A stretch of 64,000 bases of DNA from Apoda limacodes (lineage: Eukaryota; Arthropoda; Insecta; Lepidoptera; Limacodidae). How positions within the stretch are numbered: the first letter of the stretch is position 1; every line of letters starts with the position of its first letter. The position numbers and the translations under genes were made by a program. The stretch spans positions 1,552,501 to 1,616,500 of the forward strand of contig OX291543.1 of the NCBI GenBank assembly GCA_946406115.1, written 5' to 3'. Positions 56,222-64,000 of this stretch are shown piece by piece. Below the pieces are notes generated by a model that was not told the origin of the DNA, did not search any database, and saw only the letters and a program-made list of their open reading frames with translations.

Positions 56222-57131
56222 TATTTGATATATATTTTCATGTCGCGCTTGAGGCCGCCATGTAAGATATTATTTTTAGAGGTCATGAACAAGTGAGCTG
56301 TAATATTTATAAGAATTTTGCAAGAAATATGCAAATTTTCGAAAAACTAATCATCAAACAGCGTTCTCGTAGTGACAGGGAATTAAAGTACGCTTCACAA
56401 ATATCAATTTAAAAGGTACTTACCAACAAAATCAATTATTTTTTTCCGTAAACACGAAACACGCCTTTTGCTTTGACTAGTGAACTTCACGCTGTTGCTC
56501 GCTAACGCCACCTAGCGTGTGTTCTTTTCTTTACATAAATCGATATCCACCGCGTTCACGGAATGATTTAATAAACATCAGACAGCATTTAAATAGTCAA
56601 AATATGAAGAAATTAAACCTATTTTTAATGTATTTTATATGTATTTTCTTAATTTGATGATTTTCAAAGCTAATATAAAAATATGACAATTTTAAGTCTT
56701 GAATATAAACATTTTTGACTTGTTTGAACTATGAAACATGGTATAAGGACGCATTCCCGGAATGACTATTTAGACCTTTTTTGTTTAAAATCAAATAAAA
56801 CATTAGTATAGAAAGATAAATAAGTTAAGAGCCGTGTAATTTTGCACAGAACCTTTATTTTGAAGGAAATATTTCATTAATATCATGTTATTTTATTAAG
56901 AAAAACTTTGTCAGAAGCATAATGCTCATCTCTCTGATTTAGACCCATACCTGCGCCTGCTGTTTAGTTTTTTTAGTATATGGCGATTATGAGTAAGAGA
57001 GAGGCTGGATATGGGATTTTAATTCTATGACAGATTGAGATGTCAAAAATATGTTTAAAAAGTGATGGGAAGTAAAAAACGTACTAGCGTATGTTTTCAC
57101 TTCTGCCGGCACTCCCGGAGTGCCACCCGTT

Positions 57132-57654
57132 TTTTTTCTGATCTGAAATGCTTTTTGTTGGCTGATGCAGTCATTACTGCTCCACTGGACTTTTGGGGCG
57201 AGACTCTGAACTCTCTCTGAAAGCCTCGGCTTGGGTTGTCGCTCTTAGGGTCGTCCCGTCGACCAGTGTGAGCCTCGAACCCGAAGGTGAGTCAGCGCCG
57301 GAATCTTGCCTCTTTATAATATTAGTGTAGATTATTTGTTTTAGGATTCTGTAGATAGATACCTGTGTGTGTGTGTGTGGAAAAAACCGAACCCTTGTAG
57401 TTCATTACCCTTTTTTTCTGATCATTCGTCCGCTCTTACTTATTACTATATTATAACTTAAATAATACTTATTTGTGGTTTTGAAGAAAAATAAAAGAAA
57501 GTGCTAAGTTTTTTAATATTGACTTTTGTTGATAGGGCAACAAAACAAAAGAAAAACTATTTTTTCAACAAAAATATAAATTGACTTCAAATCCACTAAA
57601 TAAGCCCCTAAACAACCTCTAAAGCAGGCTTATCGACAGAACATTAAGCTAGTT
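57132..57654. other. Spacer with unclassified repeat text and (GT)n
   Basis: 57150-57310 ('gctgatgcagtcattactgc' ... 'agtgtgagcctcgaaccc') feels like a known lepidopteran repeat, but I cannot name its class. (GT)n is at 57363-57380. No gene. Confidence 0.35.
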
Positions 57655-58455
57655 TTTAGGGGTCCGTAGTCAACAAGGAACCCTTATAGTTTCGCTATGT
57701 CCGTCCGCCCGTCTGTCTGTCAGCGGCTTAGTTCCAAAACTACTAATACGAGAAAGCTGCAATTTGGCAGGTTTGTACTCATTGATCAAGCCGACAAAGA
57801 GGTAGAATAAAATCTTTGAAAAAAATTTTTTTTTGGGCAAGTTTAAGGCTAATTTTTTCTCGTCTAGTGTGAGGTATCGTTGGATAGAAATTCCAAAAGC
57901 ATTGGCGGTATGCTAAGATCATTTTTAGGGTTCCATACCCAAAGGGTAATTAGACTCCTCTGTCCGTCCGTCCGTCTATCACCAGGCTGTATCTCATGAA
58001 CCGTGATAATCAAACATTTGAAATTTTCACAGAAGACGTATTTCTGTGAAAATTTCATGGAAGGGGGCTTCCATACAACAAACCTGATTTTTTGCTCGTT
58101 TTTGCTCGATATTGATAACGGCAACAGGTAGACGCTTAAAACATTCACAGAATATTTAGTTATATAGTCACTTTAAAAATAAATAATTATATTAAAATAA
58201 AACAAATATTTAAGGCCCCCCTTAAATATACAACAAACGAGATTTTTTTTTATAGATAATGTTACGGAACCCTTCGTGCGCGAGTCCGACTCGCACTAGG
58301 CCGATTTTTTTGATTTAGGGCTCCGTTTGCGAAACATTTAGCTTTAAAGTACTAATTTTTGTTGGAATCAAGTGTCCCCCCCGCTGGTAGAGCCAGCGAA
58401 AGTATAGTTTTGGAAATGTAAAAAAAATACGGTGATAGTGCATATAAGAGAGGTA
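57655..58455 (+). repeat. Cluster of 'gggttccgtaccc' and R5 repeat pieces
   Basis: 57655-57860 is an R3-like piece ('taggggtccgtagtcaacaa', 'gtccgcccgtctgtctgtca'). 57925-58310 repeats the plan of 33112-33395, including 'gtatctcatgaaccgtgata'. 58205-58455 is R5 up to the point where A7 interrupts it. The short minus frame at 57864-58148 runs through the repeat and is not a gene. Confidence 0.7.
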
Positions 58456-61400
58456 AGAGAGGTAGGGCACTGCAAGTATTCGCTCGAATAAGCTGCCCGA
58501 ACAAATAAAGCGGGGCATAGCGAGTACTTGCTCGAATGAGCGGCCCGAACTGGGGAAGTACCTCCACCTTACAGAAAACCGCGGCCACAATAACACTAAC
58601 ATTGAGTAGTGTTGTGTTCCTGGCGGTGAGTAAGGTTGCCAGAGCTCTCTCTTTGAGGATTCGCTGCGCGGACAGCGGAGGACCGACGGTGTTTGTTGCT
58701 GTCATTGCTCGGCGTAGACGCGGCGTGCTGGTTCGGCGGTCAGGGAGACCTGATGAAAAGGCTGACCGCTGGCCGCCCGCAGGTTGAACGGGTTCCCGAA
58801 CCCAGGGATCACTTAATCTCCGCCCTGGGAGGCTGATTCGCCAGCCTGTGTAAAGTATCTGAAGTGGTAGTCGTGCCGGAGAAGGAGACCGGAGTGGACC
58901 CGGCTACTACAACAGAGGGGGATCAGGGGCCCTTCCGCCCGCCGTGCCAGCAACCGTATCATCTGTGTTGAGCTTCGGCAGTCTTAGTACCGCAACTTTT
59001 TGTCTTCTAAGCTGTCTGTGCAGTGAATCCTCATCCGTAGTCTAATTTACTTCAAACAAAATGTCCAGAAACAGAAAAAAGAAAAGAGTTTTGACAACGG
59101 TTACTCCATCCACATATAATGTGGATTTTTGCAACATAAGGGGTATTCACGCAAATCTTAACGCAGTCCATCACCATCTCGAGACTGCGTAGCCAACCAT
59201 TCTTTTTCTAACGGAGACGCAGATATCCTGCCCGGCCAACACATCATACCTTCGTTATCCCGGCTACAAACTCGAGCACAATTTTTTGAGTCGTGCCGGT
59301 GTATGTATGTTCGTCCGGGAGGATATCTGCTGTCGCCGACTTCATAGCCTTGAAGACAGGGACCTGTCGATATTGTGGGTGCGCGTAGATCATGGGGGCC
59401 ACACTCGTATCTATGCGTGCCTATACAGGTCTCATAGCGGTGACACGGACGTAACTCGACTCTTCACGCACCTGAGTTTGACGACTGACAAAGTTCTAGA
59501 GCAATATCCTACAGCAGAAGTAGTTATTTTGGGAGACTTTAACGCCCACCATCGTGAGTGGCTCAGTTCTCGAACCAATAACGATGCAGGGATATCTGCT
59601 CATGAATTTGCTCTGACTTATGGATTCTCTCAGCTGGTACTTTCTCCAACGAGAATACAAGATATAGAGGACCATACAAGCTCCTTACTGGACCTTCTGC
59701 TGACTACACGTCCGGATGGATACTCCATCTCAGTGGATGCGCCTCTTGGCTCCTCGGACCACTGTCTCATCCGGACTCGATTGTCATGCACACAACCCGA
59801 TCCTTCTGGGCCAACTAATTGGCGTCGTGTGTGGCATTATAAGTCGGCAGACTGGGATGGATTGCGAGAATTTTATGCATCGTACCCGTGGAGGCAGATC
59901 TGCTATAGCTCAGAAGATCCTGACGTCTGCGCAGCCGCAGTCACTGAGACAATCCTCGCTGGTATGGAATGTTTCATTCCTAACCTGCGAGTAGCTGCCG
60001 GCGTCAAAAAACGACCGTGGTTTAATAGGCCTTGCAGAGAAGCTAAAATTCTTAAGCAAACTGCGTATGAGGCTTGGACCACGGCTTGTAATAATAAGGA
60101 TCCGAATATTTCTGAGTTAAAACGCAAATTAAATGCTGCCTCGAGGTTCAGTAAGAAAGCAACTGCCAGAGCAAAATTCCAATTCATCGGCAAAATAGGT
60201 GGGCGACTTGCGAGCTATCCTTCTGGGAGTCGTGCTTTCTGGTCGCTTGCTAAAGCTGCCGAGGGGAACTTCTGCCAGTCGTCATTACCACCACTGCGAA
60301 AGACCGATGGTGACTTGGCCCACAGTGCAAAAGAGAAAGCCGATCTATTGGGCAGTCTCTTTGCCTCTAACTCGAATGTGAACGACGAAGGCGCTGTTCC
60401 ACCTACTTTACCGTGGTGCAGTAAGACCATGCCGGAAATCACTATAACACAGCGCGAGGTCCGGCGGGCGTTGCTTTCCCTAGACGTTCATAAGTCGAGT
60501 GGGCCAGACGGCATACCAGCAGTGGTGCTTAAGCAGTGTGCTCCTGAGTTATGTCCTGTACTCACGCGCCTCTTCACGCTTTCCTACCACACTAGGCAAT
60601 TTCCGTCTTCATGGAAGACTGCAAATGTGCACCCGGTGCCCAAAAAGGGCGATAGATCAGATCCATCGAATTACAGGCCTATCGCTATAACCTCTCTCCT
60701 CTCCAAGGTGATGGAGCGTGTGATCAACACACAGCTTTAGAGACCTAGAAAAACACGACCTGATCAGTGACCGTCAATATGGCTTTCGCCACGGTCGCTC
60801 AACTGGTGACCTTCTAGTGTATGTCACACACCGATGAGCACTAGCCATTGAGAGTCAGGGGGAGGCATTGGCATGTAGCCTAGACATAGCGAAGGCGTTC
60901 GATCGGGTCTGGCACCGGGGTCTTCTATCGAAGTTGCCTTCTTACGGAGTGCCCGAGGGTTTGTGCAAATGGGTGGCTAGCTTTTTGTCCGGCAGAAGCA
61001 TACGAGCCGTAGTTGACGGTAGTTGCTCTGATAGCATGGACATTAATGCTGGTGTCCCGCAAGGCTCTGTGCTGTCTCCTACGCTGTTTCTACTGCACAT
61101 CAATGATATGTTGGACATCAACAACATACATTGCTATGCAGATGACAGTACTGGAGACGCTTATTACACGGGCCGTGCAAGCATCCCACGTTCCGTTGTG
61201 GAGGAAAAGCGTGAAGAACTTGTGTCTCAAATCGATATCGGTCTGTCCATGATCTCTGACTGGGGGCGGGAAAACTTGGTCCGATTCAACCCTTCAAAGA
61301 CACAAGTCTGCGCGTTCACCGCTAAGAAAACCCCATTCACTGTAGTCCCACAATTCCAGAACACTCCCCTCTCCATCTCCAAGAGCATTGGGATCCTTGG

Positions 61401-62092
61401 CGTTGACATCTCCAGCGATGTTCAGTTCCGAGGTCATTTGCTGGACAAGGTAAAGCTGGCGTCCAAAAAACTTGGTGTACTCAACAGAGCGAAGCAGTAC
61501 TTCACGTCGGGGCAAAGGTTGCTACTTTACAAGTCGCAAGTCCGGACCCATATGGAGTACTGCTGCCATCTCTGGGCGGGTGCACCCGGATACCAGCTTG
61601 GCCCTTTTGACTCGGTTCAACGACGGGCTGTGAGAATTGTCGACGATCCTAAACTCACTTGCGGTATCGAGCCCTTAAGTGTGAGGAGAGACTTTGCCTC
61701 CCTGTGTGTGTTCTACCGCTTGTACAATGGATTGTGTTCTGAGGAATTGTTCGAAATGATGCCCACGGCTACTTTCTACCATCGCACCGCTCGCCATCGA
61801 CAGGGAATTCATTCTCACACTTTGGAACCAAAATGGTCGCGTACAGTGCGGTTTCAGAGAAACTTCCTCCCGCGAACCCTTGGATTGTGGAATGAGCTCC
61901 CTGCCAAGGTTTTCTCTAAGGACTACAGTATGGGGTTCTTCAAAAAAGAAGTTATTAGATTTCTGAAGGGTCGGCAACGCGCGAGTGATGCCCCTGGTGT
62001 TGCAAGCGTCCATAGGCTACGGTGACCGCTTACCATCAGGCGGACCGTAGGCTTGTTTGCCACCTTAGTGGTATTAAAAAAAAAAAAAAAAA
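58456..62092 (+). mobile_element. LINE-A copy A7, full length
   Basis: Complete from the 'agagaggtagggcac' 5' end, with the same two 43-bp imperfect units as A6, to A17 at 62076-62092. It is inserted in repeat R5, which resumes at 62093. Long stretches (for example from about 59290 to 59950 against 47135-47800) look identical to A6 by eye. The 5' flank reads 'taagagaggtaagagagg', so the exact start is ambiguous by about 10 bp. Confidence 0.9.
59061..62025 (+). pseudogene. LINE-A endonuclease-reverse transcriptase ORF with three lesions
   Basis: ATG at 59061. Lesion 1: TAG at 59190-59192 where A6 has CAG, in the early endonuclease. The frame then stays open to 60740 with GDFNAHHREW, GSSDHCLIRT and SNYRPIAITSLLSKVMERV intact. 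Lesion 2: a 2-bp loss near 60737 creates a stop and shifts the frame. Lesion 3: TGA at 60835-60837 where A6 has TGG. From 60838 on, the second frame is open to the stop at 62023-62025 and includes LDIAKAFDRVWH, GVPQGSVLSPTLF, HCYADDSTGDAY and the C-terminal domain. It is non-coding as a whole, though each lesion is a single event and looks recent. Open frames on the opposite strand here are shadows. Confidence 0.9.
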
Positions 62093-62370
62093 TGGTTTTA
62101 AAAAGAAAACTATCACGGGTAAGTACACTTTACAGGCTAACGAGTAAAAGTCGACCAAGTTATAAAATGTACTTGGAAAAGTGATATTTTCGTACAAATT
62201 CCATTAAAAGTTACTTATATGAAGTTGGTACATCTGTAAAACAGGTATAAAATATAAGTCAATGAACGATGTATAATTAAAGAAAAATAAAATAATAACA
62301 TTCTACAGACTATTCTTCTTAAATTGATAACAATAGTTACGTTCAAATGACTCATTGGACTAGCCGGCAC
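62093..62370 (+). repeat. Right half of dispersed repeat R5
   Basis: 'aaaagttacttatatgaagt', 'tgtaaaacaggtataaaata' and 'ttcaaatgactcattggact' match 1040-1200 in the uninterrupted copy, in the same order. Confidence 0.75.
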
Positions 62371-64000
62371 GCTTGGCGCAACATCGAAAAATCGCCGGTT
62401 TTTTTTCCTTGGTCTATATCATTTCTCCAAAGAATCACCTCAGTGATCACCCCACGATCAGTAGTTTCGAAGATATAGCCCTTTTTAGTTTGAAAGCTGT
62501 CATTTCAAATGAACTCCTGGATAAGATGTATTGGGGAGTCGCGTTGCAGCAATTCCACAATACACTATGGGATAATTGACTGTTGCCATCCAGATCTAGG
62601 TGAACTAGTTGGGTGGACCACGGGTAAATTATTTTCGTTTATTGGTTATTGTTTACCAGCGGATCCACGGGTATTTTTTTTTTACCCGTAGTACACCTAG
62701 ATGAACTGCCCGGGTGTACCGCGGGCAACAAAGGCTTTAATCTTAGTAAAATAGTTGTATTATATATAATAATTATCCTACTAATATTATGAATGTTAAA
62801 GTTTGGATGTTTGTTACTAGTAGCAATGACTAGCCGTAAAAAGGAATTGTAGATATCTTGAAGACAAATTATCGAATCCGGGCTTTTGTCTTGGCTAAAA
62901 CTATTATCTCCCTCAGGATATCCTCTAGATACACTCCAAGACAATGTGAAGTAAAAATGGGCACAGATTTAAAGAGAATATTAGGAGTTACTTCATACTA
63001 CTTTGTAGATAAACTTCAGTCGCACTAAGGAGAGACTAGTATTAACAAATTCTTAAGACAGACTTCAAGATATCCTGAAGGTTGACTTCATCCATAGCAA
63101 CAGTTTTCAAGATATCTACAATACTTAGTTAAGGCTTAGAAAGGGCATTAGTCCAGATTCAAAGCAGGCTTACATAAATAAAATTTAATACTTGTTTGCT
63201 TTTATGTAGTTATTGTTAAGAAAAATAATGGTGAACTTAGTACATATTTGATTCCATAAAAGATTATTACTAATGTGGCGAACAAATTTGTAACTAATTT
63301 ATTGTTATCAAAAACAGGCTGAATTATGTTGTTTGACTGTAGATTTGAAAGGCACGCTTGATTCTCGTTTAAAATTGACAGATAATGTTACAAAACAGAC
63401 GGCCCTATAAATTCCACAAAATAAATATAAAAACCAATTAAAAACCCTGAATTTTAAAGTTGTAAATGTTAAATTTGCTATTAAGTAAATTTAAAACACC
63501 TAATTTTAATTTTTCGTGGTATTAATGTAATTTAAAAATCTATTATTATAATTTTAGTACCAGTCTAAGCAATTCTTTTGGTTTTAAAATCGGCATAATA
63601 TTTATATCAGTATCATAAATGATGTTAAATGGCGTTAATTCATATTTCTCCTAACGAAGTAAGACTTCAGACAATATAAAATTATTAAGGTTAGTTCAGA
63701 AAAAGTTAAAGCAAACAAGAATTTATGTATGATTATTTAAGATAAGATATCGTAAAGTTGACCTTAAAATAGATTTGATCTATTACTGCTTAAGACAATT
63801 TAGGTTGCATACACTCTTTTTTTATTTACTTAATACTAAATTGCCGTAAATTTTATTATTATTGTATTGTTTGTGTCACAAAGGTTTATGCCACAAGTAA
63901 GTTTACAAAACTTGAATAAACAACTACGTAGTGAACTAAAGATACGTTGTAAGAACGGTACGTATGTACCTATTTTTTTTAACCTACGTATAGGTAAATA
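62371..64000. other. AT-rich flank without recognised genes
   Basis: 62765-62825 ('cctactaatattatgaatgt', 'aagtttggatgtttgtta') is a tail-like piece of the common short interspersed repeat. The rest has only short random frames, such as the 101-codon minus frame at 62639-62944, which has no domain signature. Confidence 0.45.

Larger units (their letters stand above)
53944..56946 (-). mobile_element. Element X: DNA transposon, 3003 bp, 26-bp TIRs, ATAC target duplication
   Basis: The left end GGGTCAAAATCAAAGAGG and the reverse-complemented right end GGGTCTAAATCAGAGAGA both continue TGAGCATT; they match at 23 of 26 positions. The tetramer ATAC flanks both ends (53940-53943 and 56947-56950), and removing the element with one ATAC restores repeat R2. 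Inside are a broken minus-strand ORF (56055-54863) and at least nine TTCCCGAAATGAC-like motifs near both sides of it. A 4-bp duplication excludes hAT (8), Tc1/mariner (TA), piggyBac (TTAA) and Harbinger (3). Sola-type and Chapaev-type elements make 4-bp duplications and are the candidates; I could not assign it. Confidence 0.85.
53850..57131 (+). repeat. Dispersed repeat R2 split by element X
   Basis: The left half 53850-53943 ('aactcgcgtcagg' ... 'gcggcgaaaatgtatac') and right half 56947-57131 ('atacctgcgcctgctgttta' ... 'cactcccggagtgccaccc') join to give the order seen in the 20 kb copy, where 'gcggcgaaaatgtatgcctg' runs without a break. The sequence between them is element X. Confidence 0.85.

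Noticed and set aside
61675..62013. 112-codon minus frame in LINE-A A7 (also 4590-4904 and 49671-49862)
   Set aside because: It is the reverse of the reverse-transcriptase C-terminal region; it persists only because copies share sequence.
62580..62735. Imperfect inverted repeat around 'acgggta'
   Set aside because: The arms match only in short blocks with shifting spacing; no clear element ends or target duplication.

Overview
The window looks like a repeat-packed stretch of a moth or butterfly (Lepidoptera) genome. It is AT-rich, with short introns having GT/AG borders. Its repeats are ones I recognise from memory as lepidopteran: a LINE ending in a GGACCGTA...GGCAAAC-type tail plus poly(A), the 'gagtccgactcgcactt' repeat, and a short interspersed repeat ending in 'aatattagtatagat'. 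No rRNA, tRNA or CRISPR was found, and nothing looks bacterial.

One host gene appears to span most of the window on the minus strand. Exon 1 (53046-52623) encodes two BED zinc fingers and ends at a strong GTAAGT donor in phase 1. Exon 2 (2499-2321) encodes a third BED finger and accepts phase 1. Exon 3 (2013-1267) joins in phase 0 and carries a BESS motif. The joined protein would have 449 residues, giving a three-BED plus BESS DNA-binding/chromatin-type protein whose architecture recalls the insulator protein BEAF-32. Its first intron is about 50 kb and is filled with mobile elements.

Intron layout, left to right. 2.6-6.3 kb: nested MITEs and LINE ends. 6.3-8.2 kb: tandem and motif-rich DNA. 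8.95-10.04 kb: hAT relic. 10-14.9 kb: LINE, integrase and repeat scraps. 15.1-17.4 kb: RTE-type LINE relic containing a 72-bp hairpin. 17.6-18.8 kb: broken THAP-finger gene. 20-22.3 kb: repeat R2 and two minisatellites. 22.4-26.8 kb: two decayed LINEs. 27.07-29.4 kb: one Tc1 deletion derivative with intact TIRs, two mariner relics and a LINE end. 30-34.8 kb: MITEs, a 31-bp minisatellite and a Harbinger-like element. 36.7-39.2 kb: internally deleted LINE-A on minus. 42.6-44.0 kb: hAT-type element with a perfect 8-bp target duplication. 44.7-45.9 kb: IS630/mariner-like relic. 46.3-49.95 kb: nearly intact LINE-A (one nonsense codon). 50.9-51.4 kb: RNase-H-bearing LINE scrap.

Upstream of the host gene lies the most interesting object: a 3003-bp DNA transposon (53944-56946, called element X here). 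It has 26-bp terminal inverted repeats, a 4-bp ATAC target duplication, at least nine copies of a TTCCCGAAATGAC motif and a broken minus-strand ORF. It sits inside a copy of repeat R2, and another R2 copy at about 20.5 kb shows the uninterrupted sequence. A second nearly complete LINE-A (58456-62092) interrupts a repeat whose unbroken paralogue lies at 714-1220, beside the host gene's stop codon.

All family names come from reading translations by eye, with no database search. LINE-A copies are numbered A1-A7. R1-R5 are local names for dispersed repeats.
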